A DNA stretch of 64,000 nt from JAHDNZ01 sp036721855 (GCA_036721855.1 DAIMKF010000008.1:5013-69012), one strand, 5' to 3'. Shown: positions 53,365 through 62,679, counted from the first letter of the stretch. Made by a program: numbers and translations. The notes: generated by a model from the letters alone, not told the origin.

Positions 53365-54152
53365 AAAAGTTTATAACAGAAAATAAATCATTCACTATCA
53401 CGGTCATTGACCATGCCAAAGACGGAAAACCGCTACATTGCCGCAACGGTCACGAAATCGGCGATACATATGCTTTTGAATATGGTTGCCCCATGCCGAC
53501 TAATGACTGCGGCGGGTTTTGCTCGAAAACAATGACGAATCTTTACCGGTTAAAAGAAATAATTTATGCTAACGGAGATTTGCGGATATTGGGGTTCTCA
53601 AATAACCACGATATAGAGTTCCCCTGTCCCGACGGCGCGGTATGGTTTCGGATGCAAATTCACGACCTCGCCGAAATACGCCCTCTGACCGCCGATGATC
53701 TATCGCAATATGCTGACGTCATTCGCTGCAGTTTTGCTACCGTCGCAAAAAACTTCGGCTGGACAAGGGAAAACTGCCCCGGTCACACGAGCTTTATCAC
53801 CGATGAACGACTGTTAACCAAAATAAAAGACGGTTATTTCCCGTTCGGTCTGTGCGTCGGCGAAAAAATCTTCGGGTTCGCGTCCATCACCGATATGGGC
53901 GGTGGCATATATGAAATGAACGATGTGTCCGTTTTACCGGAATGGCGCCATTATGGATACGGAAAGCGAATGATTGATTTTTGCAAAGAAAAAATCAAAG
54001 AACTTGGTGGCAATAAAATGACAATCGGCATCGTGGAGGATAACACCGTCCTCAAAGAATGGTACACCGCGAACGGTTTTATCCACACAGGAACGAAACA
54101 ATATGGTAGTCTACCATTTACGGTAGGTCATATGGAATGGAGCGTAACATGA
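53361..54152 (+). CDS. TIGR04076-type domain fused to GNAT acetyltransferase
   Basis: 263 residues. Residues 1-105 match the small cysteine-containing TIGR04076 family (FTITVIDHAKDG, CRNGHEIGDTYAFEYGCP, VWFRMQIHDL). Residues 107-263 are a GNAT domain: IRPLTADDLSQYADVI, MNDVSVLPEWRHYGYGKRMIDFCK (acetyl-CoA loop), TIGIVEDNTVLKEWYTANGF. The pair could have been one protein or a fusion formed in the mosaic. Acetylates an unknown small molecule. ATG at 53361 after GAGGTG. Confidence 0.78.
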   Translation: MKKFITENKSFTITVIDHAKDGKPLHCRNGHEIGDTYAFEYGCPMPTNDCGGFCSKTMTNLYRLKEIIYANGDLRILGFSNNHDIEFPCPDGAVWFRMQIHDLAEIRPLTADDLSQYADVIRCSFATVAKNFGWTRENCPGHTSFITDERLLTKIKDGYFPFGLCVGEKIFGFASITDMGGGIYEMNDVSVLPEWRHYGYGKRMIDFCKEKIKELGGNKMTIGIVEDNTVLKEWYTANGFIHTGTKQYGSLPFTVGHMEWSVT

Positions 54153-55216
54153 ATGTCAGCATTGATACATCAAAAATAAGGATTGAAACGGACAGGCTGG
54201 TTATTCGAGCGTTTTGTAAGGATGACTTCTCCGACTTCTATGAATACGCCAGTGTTCCGGGCGTCGGTGAAATGGCGGGTTGGCCGCATCATAAAACCAG
54301 CGAAACCTCCGAACAAATCTTACAGAGCTTTATGATAGAAAAAGAAGTTTTTGCTCTTGCCCTCAAAGAAAACGGCAAGGTGATCGGTTCGCTGGGGTTA
54401 CACCATTCATGGGCAAATGAAGAACCTAAATACGCAAACATGACATCCAAGGAAATCGGCTATGTTCTTTCCCGCAATTATTGGGGACAAGGGCTTGCAC
54501 CGGAAGCGATCAAAGCGATAATCGTCATGTGTTTTCATGAGTATTGCTGCGATATGCTGACTTGCGGGCATTTCAGTACAAACTATCAATCCCGCCGTGT
54601 TATCGAAAAAAATGGATTCAAGTTAGAAAAACAAAGTGTCTATCATTCTAAGCAGCTTGATATGGAATTTGATTGCATGAAATATGTTTTATTAAGATCG
54701 GAATGGTCAGATGCGGCTTGCTTTGTCCGTCCCGCGCAAATAACGGATGCCGCCGAACTTGCTAAAATCCTCTGTGATTCTTGGCAGGCTTCTTACAACA
54801 GCATCCTCACGCCGGAAGAACTGGAACGCAACACTAATCTTGAATCACGGACGATTATGTTTGAAAGGCTTCAAAAATCTGGTGTTGGTAATATAATGAT
54901 TGCCTTTTCAAACGGTGATCCCTGTGGAATGGTATCTTTTGGAAAAAGCCGTGACGCTGATTTGGCGGATTATGCTGAGATTGTCGCTATTTATTCCCTT
55001 AAAGAATATTGGGGCAAGGGTGTTGGCAGTCGATTGATGGAGCTTGCGCTGATCGACTTGAAGCGACAGGGATATAAGAACGTATTGTTGTGGACATTTG
55101 AAGCAAATACAAGAGCACGGCGGTTTTATGAAAAGCATGAGTTTGTAGTGGATGGAACAGTTAAAGACAGCGGCTTTGGCAACAGAAAGGAAGTGCGTTA
55201 TCGGAGGGATATTTGA
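54149..55216 (+). CDS. Tandem GNAT acetyltransferase
   Basis: 355 residues: a RimJ/RimL-type domain (IRIETDRLVIRAFCKDDFSDF, IGYVLSRNYWGQGLAPEAIKA) followed from about residue 195 by a second GNAT domain (FVRPAQITDAAELAKIL, AIYSLKEYWGKGVGSRLMELAL, WTFEANTRARRFYEKHEF). Both acetyl-CoA loops are intact. The ATG overlaps the previous stop (ATGA), so the three acetyltransferase domains here are co-translated. Substrates unknown; drug or metabolite acetylation plausible. Confidence 0.82.
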   Translation: MNVSIDTSKIRIETDRLVIRAFCKDDFSDFYEYASVPGVGEMAGWPHHKTSETSEQILQSFMIEKEVFALALKENGKVIGSLGLHHSWANEEPKYANMTSKEIGYVLSRNYWGQGLAPEAIKAIIVMCFHEYCCDMLTCGHFSTNYQSRRVIEKNGFKLEKQSVYHSKQLDMEFDCMKYVLLRSEWSDAACFVRPAQITDAAELAKILCDSWQASYNSILTPEELERNTNLESRTIMFERLQKSGVGNIMIAFSNGDPCGMVSFGKSRDADLADYAEIVAIYSLKEYWGKGVGSRLMELALIDLKRQGYKNVLLWTFEANTRARRFYEKHEFVVDGTVKDSGFGNRKEVRYRRDI

Positions 55217-55400
55217 ATGAGTAAAAACTATGCTGTTATCGTCCGTTTTGACGAAGAAACGGACAGAGGATGAACAAGCTACGTGGCTTAATTGGCGGAA
55301 GCGGGTTATTCTGTCCCGGAATGGCCACTGTGTATCACGATTGCGGCATACGGAGATTTTGACGATAAATTGCTTTGTCCGAATTTTCATCCAAACATAA
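55217..55400 (+). pseudogene. 2H phosphoesterase N-terminal relic
   Basis: Opens MSKNYAVIVRFDEETD, then a TGA and a shift to SGYSVPEWPLCITIAAYGDFDD, the N-terminal half of a YjcG/LigT-like 2H protein, ending before the second motif. Confidence 0.6.
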
Positions 55401-55964
55401 CAAGATTAAATCGCTCTTATTTCATTGAACATCTTGCCTACCGGCACGACGCTGTGAGGAATTTAGAGGAACAGCTTAACGAAAGCGTAAACCCTGTATG
55501 ATCGGAACCGGCGTAATGTGCGACCCATATATTCATCTGGAGGAGGAGCTACGCGTTACACGGCTGTGTCTTGAATTGATGGAAAAGGACGGATTCGGGC
55601 TGGTGATCCAGACAAAATCCGCGAGGATACTGTGGGATTTGGATTTACTTCAGGCAATCAATGCGAGAACAAAATACGTAGTGGCAATCACGCTGACCAC
55701 CTATGATGAAGATTTGTGTTGTATAATTGAACCGGAGGTATCTACGACTGCGGAGTGGTCTGCTTTGCTGGAAGCCATGCGCGATGCAGGAATCCCCACT
55801 GTAGTCTGATGACGTTAACTTTACCCATAAATAACGATACTGAAAATAATTTGCATGGGTTACTGGATTATTGCGTCAGAGCGAAGATTCACCGAATAAT
55901 CAATTTCGGGTTCGGCGTGACCCTACGTGAAGGCGAACGGACATTTATGGGAGATTTACCGTGA
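55401..55964 (+). pseudogene. SPL-family radical SAM relic
   Basis: Consecutive frames carry LEEQLNESVNPVMIGTGVMCDPY, LRVTRLCLELMEKDGFGLVIQTKS, VVAITLTTYDEDLCCIIEPEV, WSALLEAMRDAGIPTVV, then after a TGA and shift LPINNDTENNLHGLLDYCV and INFGFGVTLREGERTF. This is the body of an SPL-like radical SAM protein whose cluster-binding N-terminus is lost and which carries at least two frame breaks. Confidence 0.75.
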
Positions 55965-56076
55965 TGTCTGTAAAAAAACGGTCTACTTTATCGCCTCAGC
56001 AATGTGTTCGGATACATAGGGAAATTTGAATAGAAGAACAGCAATTATCGTTTTTTGGATGAAAGGGGTATGTCAA

Positions 56077-56817
56077 ATGATCATGCAAAATAAAACTGTG
56101 TTGATTACGGGAGGAGCGTCGGGCATCGGGAAGGCTTCTGCGATTGCATTTGCGAAAGCGGGCGCAAATGTATTTATCATTGACATTGATGTTGACAGTA
56201 TGAATGCTGTCGCTGATGAAATCACAGCTTTCGGCGGTAATGCGGTAGCGCATAAGGCCGATGTTTCAAAGGAACATGAAGTATCGGATGCGGTCGCCCG
56301 CTGCGTTGAACTTTTCGACTCTATTGAATATGCCCACAACAACGCTGCAGTCATTATCAGCAAATCGACTGTGAACTGCACCGAAGATATTTGGAACGCT
56401 ACAATGAACACAAATTTGAAAGGCTATTGGCTCTGTATGAAGCATGAAATTTTACAAATGCAGAAGCAAGGTCACGGAAATATCGTAAACACCTCTTCCA
56501 TCAGCGGTCTTATCGGACGCGCCGGAGATATGCCGTACAATGTCAGTAAGTTCGGCATTATCGGCTTGACCAAAACTGCCGCTTTGGAAAATGCTGACAA
56601 AAATATCCGTATCAACTGCGTTTGCCCCGGAGCGATACAAACGCGGGAATGGAACGACCGTGTTCTTAAAAAGTTAGGTGGATTGCATCCCATGAACCGG
56701 ATCGGACAGCCGGAGGAAGTGGCAAACGCCGTTATGTGGTTGTGTTCAGATAATTCTTCTTTTATCACAGGACACAGCTTGGTTATCGACGGTGGCCGGA
56801 TTGCGGGAGAGTGGTAA
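56077..56817 (+). CDS. Short-chain dehydrogenase/reductase (SDR)
   Basis: 246 residues, classic SDR: cofactor motif TGGASGIG near residue 12, NNAA near 90, catalytic Ser in SSISGLIGRAG and the YNVSK pair near 155, then CPGAIQTRE and a C-terminal FITGHSLVIDGG. Acidic residues after the first strand (FIIDIDVDS) suggest NAD. ATG at 56077 after GAAAGGGG. Substrate unknown. Confidence 0.87.
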   Translation: MIMQNKTVLITGGASGIGKASAIAFAKAGANVFIIDIDVDSMNAVADEITAFGGNAVAHKADVSKEHEVSDAVARCVELFDSIEYAHNNAAVIISKSTVNCTEDIWNATMNTNLKGYWLCMKHEILQMQKQGHGNIVNTSSISGLIGRAGDMPYNVSKFGIIGLTKTAALENADKNIRINCVCPGAIQTREWNDRVLKKLGGLHPMNRIGQPEEVANAVMWLCSDNSSFITGHSLVIDGGRIAGEW

Positions 56818-57054
56818 TGAGGAATGAAAACTATAGTTTTTAAACTTTTTGATTTAGAATTGGTAGGTTGCCAATGGGTTCATCCACACTGGGACAAAGA
56901 ATTTTGAACGTCGGCCGTTTACGGTGGGATATAAGGAGCGGAGCATATGAGTAGACGGTAGACGGGTTATTTCGCTCAGTAGAATGGATTAATAAAAGGG
57001 GTATGCTCTAAAGGGAGATTAATGATTGTCGCTGACCTTGGTGGCACTTTTTAG

Positions 57055-57330
57055 AATATGTGTTAAGCCATGTAGATTCCGCGCGAGCTAGATACTGTTA
57101 TGACAGCGGATATCATAACTACCGAACCCCAAACGAGGATTTGTTGTCACGAATGGTTTACGCCAGATGGCTCTGCATCTGCATGACAACGACAGCAGCG
57201 CTTAGCATTGATTACCGTTTGACGGTACGATTGATTGGTCGTTCGCTATGAAAAAAATAGTCCAAGCTGATTATACAGGTGCAGTTGCACTAGATTCTGC
57301 AACTGGTAAGTTTTCCAGGGCGTTTTTGGC
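57055..57330 (+). pseudogene. TIM-barrel sugar phosphate isomerase/epimerase relic
   Basis: Pieces in different frames: SHVDSARARYCYDSGYHNYRTPNEDLLSR, then MALHLHDND, then LPFDGTIDW-SFAMKKI and DYTGAVALDSA. In order they rebuild the C-terminal third of an AP-endonuclease-2-like (IolE/YcjR) barrel with its HLHDND metal site. At least two frameshifts and a stop. Confidence 0.65.
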
Positions 57331-57414
57331 AAGAAATGAGCTGAGCAAAGGTCACTCTGTGAACTTTTTATTTTTTGTGGGCTATTATTTTTTTAAAATA
57401 TTATCATACTCACA

Positions 57415-57443
57415 TTGACAAAACTTGATTTGATGCATATATT
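57415..57443 (+). promoter_or_regulatory. Sigma-A promoter of the ArsR gene
   Basis: TTGACA (57415-57420), 17-base spacer, TATATT (57438-57443). The operator follows at the expected start site. Confidence 0.78.
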
Positions 57444-57451
57444 TATAGCAT

Positions 57452-57467
57452 ATCAAATATTTTTGAT
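57452..57467. promoter_or_regulatory. ArsR operator 1
   Basis: ATCAAATATTTTTGAT, outer arms ATCAAA/TTTGAT, lying on the predicted transcription start of the regulator; nearly identical to the second site at 57832. Confidence 0.72.
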
Positions 57468-57480
57468 GCGAGGTGATAAT

Positions 57481-57792
57481 TTGGAGACGGTTTATGAGGA
57501 ACACGCAAAAGTTTTTAAAGCCTTTTGCGACGAAAAACGACTGCGAATACTTGAATTATTATGTAGCGGTGAAAAATGTGCTTGCGTATTATTGCAACAG
57601 ATAGATTTGGGGCAGTCAGGGCTTTCCTACCATATGAAAATATTAGTCGAGTCGGGTATTGTGGAGAACCGACAGGAAGGTAAATGGACGCATTACAAAA
57701 TCAGCGAAAAAGGCAGCACTTATGCTATAGCTTTGCTAAAGGAGCTGACAACGCCAAACACAGTTTTAGGAAAAAATAATTGCTGCAAATGA
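57481..57792 (+). CDS. arsR: ArsR/SmtB-family metalloregulator
   Basis: 103 residues: winged helix with FKAFCDEKRLRILELLCSGEKCACVLLQQIDLGQSGLSYHMKILV. The CAC pair in the alpha-3 helix region corresponds to the ELCVCDL arsenic-binding site of ArsR, and the C-terminus ends NNCCK. It should release DNA on binding As(III)/Sb(III). TTG start at 57481 with GCGAGGTGAT ahead. Its binding sites precede itself and the permease, so both respond together. Confidence 0.85.
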   Translation: METVYEEHAKVFKAFCDEKRLRILELLCSGEKCACVLLQQIDLGQSGLSYHMKILVESGIVENRQEGKWTHYKISEKGSTYAIALLKELTTPNTVLGKNNCCK

Positions 57793-57831
57793 TAAGGCCA
57801 TCCATTTGATGGCTTTTAACAGGAAGAATAC

Positions 57832-57847
57832 ATCAAAAGATTTTGAT
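57832..57847. promoter_or_regulatory. ArsR operator 2
   Basis: ATCAAAAGATTTTGAT, perfect 7-2-7 palindrome 33 bases before the permease start; matches operator 1 at 13 of 16 bases. Confidence 0.72.
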
Positions 57848-57879
57848 ATGATTGTCCATTTTAGAAAGAGGGTTATCTG

Positions 57880-58893
57880 ATGCCAGTGTTAAAAGCAGTC
57901 TGGGATTTTTCACAAGACAATATCCTTGGCATGAAATGGCTGAATGATTTAATTGGAGGAGTGTTATCTTTTTTCGGGCTGGATACCTCCAGTCGCTGGA
58001 TCGGGAGCATTCAGTTTTTCATTTATGATGTTATAAAAATTGTGGTTCTTTTATGCTTCCTGATCTTTATTATCAGCTATATCCAAAGCTACTTCCCGCC
58101 GGAACGCAGCAAGAAGATATTAGGACGGTACCACGGTATCGTGGCGAACTCTGTTGCAGCCTTGCTTGGAACGGTAACGCCGTTTTGTTCCTGCTCGTCC
58201 ATTCCGTTATTTATAGGCTTTACATCCGCAGGGTTACCACTTGGAGTCACTTTTTCATTCTTGATTTCTTCGCCAATGGTAGACTTGGGTTCTCTTGTCC
58301 TGTTAATGAGCATATTTGGAGCAAAAGTCGCTATTTTATATGTAATATTCGGTTTGGCAATTGCTATAATTGGTGGCACTCTAATCGAGAAAGGACATAT
58401 GAAAAAGCATGTTGAGAGCTTTATCTTGACGGCCGGAAGTGTTGATATTGAGTCACCGGATCTTACAAGAAAAGACCGGTTGATCTATGCAAAGGAACAA
58501 ACGCTGTCTACATTTAAAAAGGTTTTCCCATACATCCTGATCGGTGTTGGTATAGGTGCCGTTATTCACAACTGGATACCCGAGGAATGGGTGGTATCCC
58601 TGCTTGGAAGTCAAAACCCCTTCGGCGTAATCTTAGCGACACTCATAGGTGTGCCGATGTATGCTGATATCTTTGGCACAATTCCGATTGCTGAAGCACT
58701 GCTCTTAAAAGGTGCAAAGCTGGGTACGGTGCTGTCTTTTATGATGGGTGTCACCACGCTGTCTTTGCCATCTATTATAATGCTTCGCAAGGCAGTTAAG
58801 CCAAAGCTGCTGGCGCTGTTTATTGCCATATGTACGATGGGAATAATTATTGTCGGATATCTATTTAATACTTTACAGCCACTTATTATTTAG
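57880..58893 (+). CDS. arsP: ArsP-type permease (DUF318 family)
   Basis: 337 residues, about eight to ten membrane helices, with the family signature GTVTPFCSCSSIPLFIGFTSAGLPLG near residue 90 and ISSPMVDLGSLVLL. The cysteine-rich CSCSS loop is the hallmark of ArsP, which exports trivalent organoarsenicals; other members may carry other thiophilic compounds. Between an ArsR gene and a thioredoxin-like gene, which supports an arsenic role. ATG with AAAGAGGG. Confidence 0.84.
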   Translation: MPVLKAVWDFSQDNILGMKWLNDLIGGVLSFFGLDTSSRWIGSIQFFIYDVIKIVVLLCFLIFIISYIQSYFPPERSKKILGRYHGIVANSVAALLGTVTPFCSCSSIPLFIGFTSAGLPLGVTFSFLISSPMVDLGSLVLLMSIFGAKVAILYVIFGLAIAIIGGTLIEKGHMKKHVESFILTAGSVDIESPDLTRKDRLIYAKEQTLSTFKKVFPYILIGVGIGAVIHNWIPEEWVVSLLGSQNPFGVILATLIGVPMYADIFGTIPIAEALLLKGAKLGTVLSFMMGVTTLSLPSIIMLRKAVKPKLLALFIAICTMGIIIVGYLFNTLQPLII

Positions 58894-59167
58894 GAATGGC
58901 GAAGACCTGGTTTTCTGCTATTTATTAGCTGACTCGTATAGAGTACAGCACCTTGGTTGTGAAGTGGGTTTTCGGTAGCGTAAACGCTGATGGCTTGCTC
59001 TTGAGGTGGTAGTAATTGCTCGAAAACTTGAAATCTTCTTCAGTAGCAAGAAAAATATATGTGTTTGCAGAGGTAACTGCTGCTGATGGAGCAAAAGCTC
59101 TTTGATCCTGCTGGTTAGATTTAATATGTTTTATCTGGGATTCTAAAAACGAGAGGAGATATTTATT

Positions 59168-59521
59168 ATGGCACTGTTTGGAAAGAAAAATAAAAATGAA
59201 AAAACCAACTCCTGTTGCTTTGGAGGTAGCTGCGATGCTGAAAGTATGATAAAGGCAGAAGAAGCAAAAACCGAAGGCGCAAGTGTGAAAGTTCTTGGAA
59301 GTGGCTGTGCAAAATGCAATCAGCTTGAAGCGGCGACAAAAGCGGCACTTGAACAATTGGGCATGGACGTAACGATCGATCATGTGACCGATTTTGCTCA
59401 AATCGCAGCTTACGGTGTGATGACTACTCCTGCTCTTGTTGTAGACGGAAAAGTCGTCTCTTACGGCAAAGTTCTTAAAACTGATGAGGTTGTGAAAATA
59501 TTAAAAGAAGTTAGAGGATAA
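59168..59521 (+). CDS. Thioredoxin-fold redox-active disulfide protein
   Basis: 117 residues. A short cysteine-bearing head (NSCCFGGSCD) is followed by a small thioredoxin/glutaredoxin domain: VKVLGSGCAKCNQLEAATKAAL (active site CAKC), then the cis-Pro loop GVMTTPALVVDGKVVSYGK. These proteins often accompany DUF318 permeases. It could reduce or hand over the arsenical. ATG with GAGAGGAG. Co-directional with the permease, 274 bases away. Confidence 0.85.
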   Translation: MALFGKKNKNEKTNSCCFGGSCDAESMIKAEEAKTEGASVKVLGSGCAKCNQLEAATKAALEQLGMDVTIDHVTDFAQIAAYGVMTTPALVVDGKVVSYGKVLKTDEVVKILKEVRG

Positions 59522-59654
59522 GTATATGAAAAAAAGCAAATGAGGAAGCAACTCAGCGAGAAACCACTTCTTTAATAGATATCTTTAGTTTAGCTTACTC
59601 CATTGACCGCCCCTTAACCGTTTATTACTCATGGGTGAGCATTTAAGCGGTAAA

Positions 59655-60055
59655 ACAACAGAGATAATGTTATTGCCATCAATTTACCAATGACGATGTG
59701 CAGGCAACGCTCTTCAATGGCTCATGAACATGCACCATCTGTATTATGATGATGATCAATTAATCGCAATTTGTTCAAAAAAATAGGCATAGGAAGCAAA
59801 AAAAGAGAATCAAACCGCTCAGTTTACTACCTATTTGCTTATGCCACCTAAGACACTTTCCAAAATGATAAAGAGCGTAAAAAAGTCAGATTCAGACAAA
59901 CTGTTAGTAAAGGATGTCGTGTATTGTAAGCATCATTTTGGTGTAAACATACAGGCAATGGTAATATTATTCCAAAGCCTGTGTACGACAAGTTGTCTTA
60001 TCCCGGAATCGGAATATTTAAAAGCTTATTGCAATCCGAGATTCGATGTGATAGT
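59655..60055 (+). pseudogene. ImmA/IrrE-type metallopeptidase relic
   Basis: NVIAINLPMTMCRQRSSMAHEH, then in a new frame HHLYYDDDQLIAICSKK, then NQTAQFTTYLLMPPKTLSKMI and VVYCKHHFGVNIQAMVI. In order these are the HExxH-containing and following parts of ImmA/IrrE peptidases (phage/ICE antirepressor proteases). The frame break falls inside the HExxH zinc motif, so it is inactive. Confidence 0.68.
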
Positions 60056-60059
60056 ATTG

Positions 60060-60071
60060 TAACGAACGTTA
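60060..60071. promoter_or_regulatory. TetR operator, copy 1
   Basis: TAACGAACGTTA (TAACG-AA-CGTTA palindrome) 18 bases before the TetR start. An identical site precedes the next gene. Confidence 0.72.
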
Positions 60072-60088
60072 GATATAGAGGTGTTGGT

Positions 60089-60649
60089 ATGGCAGAAAAA
60101 GATATGAGAGAAAGAATCAAAGAAGTAGCAGTAGAACATTTTAACATTAATGGTTACCATGGAACAACGATCCGCAACATAGCAAAAGACGTAGATTGCT
60201 CCTTGCCAATGATTTATTACTATTACCATAATAAAAAAGATCTGTTTGATGAGATCATAAAAAAGGAATTTTTCGAACTGTTAAAAAGGCAGGTATCACT
60301 CTTGAGGACAGATAACATCATAGAGCTTTATACAAAGTTTGTGAATGATTTAAATTTCTTGAGCGACTATGATAAAAAGGTTTATCGCCTTGGAATCAAA
60401 GTTTATCTGTCCTTTGATGGCGATGAGGAACTGATGGAGATCATGGATGAGTGGGAAAAGACTATACTTCCAAGGCATTATCAGATATTAAAATCACATT
60501 TAAAGAACGTAGACAATGATATTGCAGTTATACGAACATTAATACATTTATTGGAAACATTGATAGAAAGTATTGTCGTCAAAAACAGGTATCTACCTGA
60601 AGAAGAAATCCGGGAAGAGATTTCGATCGTTCTTCGTGGGTGTGAATAA
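60089..60649 (+). CDS. TetR-family transcriptional regulator
   Basis: 186 residues: N-terminal helix-turn-helix RIKEVAVEHFNINGYHGTTIRNIAKDVDCSLPMIYYYYHNKKDLFDEII, then a variable all-helical ligand domain. ATG at 60089 fixed by AGAGGTGTTGG; the longer upstream frame lies in the ImmA relic. The palindrome before it recurs before the next gene, so it probably represses both. Ligand unknown. Confidence 0.85.
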   Translation: MAEKDMRERIKEVAVEHFNINGYHGTTIRNIAKDVDCSLPMIYYYYHNKKDLFDEIIKKEFFELLKRQVSLLRTDNIIELYTKFVNDLNFLSDYDKKVYRLGIKVYLSFDGDEELMEIMDEWEKTILPRHYQILKSHLKNVDNDIAVIRTLIHLLETLIESIVVKNRYLPEEEIREEISIVLRGCE

Positions 60650-60706
60650 TTGCTATCTGCAGTTGGAGATTTAATTTAAACTGTTATGATTGTTTTTCAT
60701 AGTGGC

Positions 60707-60718
60707 TAACGAACGTTA
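60707..60718. promoter_or_regulatory. TetR operator, copy 2
   Basis: TAACGAACGTTA, identical to copy 1 and extended to TAACGAACGTTAGA in both, 32 bases before the next gene. Confidence 0.72.
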
Positions 60719-60749
60719 GAATAAATAACATATTAGGAGAGAAGAAAAA

Positions 60750-61199
60750 ATGGATATTGAGAAGAGATTGGCCTTATTACAAAATACCTATGCGGCATCT
60801 ATAGCAGAGACTGTAAACACTTATGATAAGTTACAGGTGCTTGAAACAATCGTAGAGAGAAGAAAAGAGAGGCAAGCACAGACAGCAACCTTTTTGAATC
60901 AACAACTTGGCATTGAAATCGTTGAGGATGTTTTTGGTAAGCTTTCAGAAATTTATGGGTGTGCTAACTGGTCTGTGGAAAAAAAAGACGATGGCTATAT
61001 CGCTACAGCAATTTCGTGTAAGTTATGTGCGCTAGCTAAGAAAATGGGAGGAGCAAATCCTTGTAATGGGTGGTGCTTAGATCCTATGTTTGCTATGATC
61101 ACTGCCATAGAAAAAACCGATGTTGAAAGCATAGTTGTTGAAAGCACTTTAATGGCCGGAGATTGTTGTAAAGTGCTTGTAAATACCCATATAGAATAA
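60750..61199 (+). CDS. L-2-amino-thiazoline-4-carboxylic acid hydrolase-like protein
   Basis: 149 residues with the cysteine pattern ISCKLCALAKKMGGANPCNGWCLDPMFAMI and, near the end, AGDCCKV. This resembles the ATC hydrolase family (cysteine-forming enzyme of Pseudomonas), though most members are uncharacterised, and the many cysteines could also bind a metal. ATG after AGGAGAGAAG. Controlled by the neighbouring TetR judging from the shared operator. Confidence 0.62.
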   Translation: MDIEKRLALLQNTYAASIAETVNTYDKLQVLETIVERRKERQAQTATFLNQQLGIEIVEDVFGKLSEIYGCANWSVEKKDDGYIATAISCKLCALAKKMGGANPCNGWCLDPMFAMITAIEKTDVESIVVESTLMAGDCCKVLVNTHIE

Positions 61200-61379
61200 A
61201 AGATGTTACTAAAATACCATCGACATATGGAAAATGAGAGAGAAATGTATTTATTTTATTATGAAAATGAGAAACTCAACAAAATCTTAGTTATGGTATA
61301 AGGGTTTTTTGTTTAGGCGAGAGAGTAAAAAAGAGTATATGAAGTCTTTATTAAAGAGGCCTTGAGGAGTTGGTTGAAA

Positions 61380-62120
61380 ATGGAAAAGAAACAAGCCGAT
61401 CAGAAAAAAATATTGTTATATGGAATTATGATTTTTCTGCTCCTTATTTTTCAAGAAGTTCTAGGCAAGGTGGGGAGAAGCGTCGCTGATTTACTCTCCT
61501 ATGAGAGAGTTGATCCCTATAAAGCCTTTGCATGGGTTTCTGTTCACCATATCACTATGATGCTAATTACCCTTGCTGTAATTATGGTACTAAGCAAGCT
61601 GTTGAAAGTTGATTTTGGTTTTAGCCTTGGTGACAAGAAAACAGGGACCAAATATGTAGTTATGTATACGGCCATATTTACAGGGGTTACCCTTGTTTTA
61701 CATATACTTATGCTGATCAATAACAGGCTACCAGTATATGACTTCCCCCTAAACAAAAAGAATATTCTTGGCACGCTTGGCTTTCAATTGTTCTTAAGCG
61801 GGCCTGCTGAAGAGATTCTGTATCGAGCGCTCCCCATAACAATACTTGTGCATGTACTGGGAAAGAGTGTCAAAGTAAAGTGGGGAATTACATTAGAAAC
61901 AATCATTGCCTCATTATTATTTGCCATGGCACATATGAAATGGTCTTTATTCCCGTTAACATTTGAAGCGGATTACTTCAGGTTGTTTTATGCTTTTGTG
62001 TTAGGCATTATCCAGGGCAAAGCTTACCAAGATAGTCGTAGTATTTTGTATCCGATGTTTATGCACAGTATCAGTAATGTGTTAATGGTTGGAATAGGGT
62101 ATCTGTTTCTTTTACTATAA
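61380..62120 (+). CDS. CPBP-family intramembrane metalloprotease
   Basis: 246 residues, about seven membrane helices. Motif 1 SGPAEEILYRALP (EExxxR) near residue 143, motif 2 FAMAHMKWS near 182 and a third conserved His in MFMHSISN near 230, the CaaX-protease/bacteriocin-processing set. Family roles include prenyl-protein cleavage and bacteriocin immunity. ATG at 61380 with GAGGAG ahead. AT-richer than the adjacent genes. Confidence 0.85.
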   Translation: MEKKQADQKKILLYGIMIFLLLIFQEVLGKVGRSVADLLSYERVDPYKAFAWVSVHHITMMLITLAVIMVLSKLLKVDFGFSLGDKKTGTKYVVMYTAIFTGVTLVLHILMLINNRLPVYDFPLNKKNILGTLGFQLFLSGPAEEILYRALPITILVHVLGKSVKVKWGITLETIIASLLFAMAHMKWSLFPLTFEADYFRLFYAFVLGIIQGKAYQDSRSILYPMFMHSISNVLMVGIGYLFLLL

Positions 62121-62297
62121 GACAGGCACATTAACAGCGTTTTTGAATCTAGCTTGTGGTAATAATAGTTGTTGATAATTAATAAGGGTCAAGTTATGAA
62201 TTCTCTTTTTCCTAGGACTCGCCGATAGGTGGCCAGTGATGAGTCTCAAAAGGCGGAAGCAAATACTGGAAAAACAAGGGAAGATAGGAGATAAAAA

Positions 62298-62679
62298 CGA
62301 CGAGCATCAAAACGATTAAGCAGCAATATATTGCTGCTTACTTCAGCAGGGCTATCAGCCTCAACATATTATATTTGCTGGAGATTCTGCGTGGGGGGTA
62401 TTAAGTCTGGTACGCTTCTAAAGCTTAAGGATGATAACATTCCACTACCAGCTGCTTGTGTGGCATTTTCCCCCTATCTTGACATGACAATGTCGGGGCA
62501 AACGCATCGAACTCGTGCCAAAGTTGATCCTTATACACCCAAAGGCATTACCGAAACTTATTTTGATTATTATGTGAGCGATGGTGATCCAAAACACCCT
62601 TATACTTCACCTCTTTTTGGTAATCTTGAAGGTTTGCCACCAATCATGATTCAGGTTGGCAATTACAGTCAGTCGTAAA
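62298..62679 (+). pseudogene. Alpha/beta hydrolase (steryl acetyl hydrolase-like) relic
   Basis: LQQGYQPQHIIFAGDSAWGVL (nucleophile elbow, normally GDSAGG), then after a frameshift DDNIPLPAACVAFSPYLDMTMSG and ITETYFDYYVSDGDPKHPYTSPLFGNLEGLPPIMIQVG. The catalytic Asp/His end is missing after YSQS and stop. The upstream start is also gone. Confidence 0.75.
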
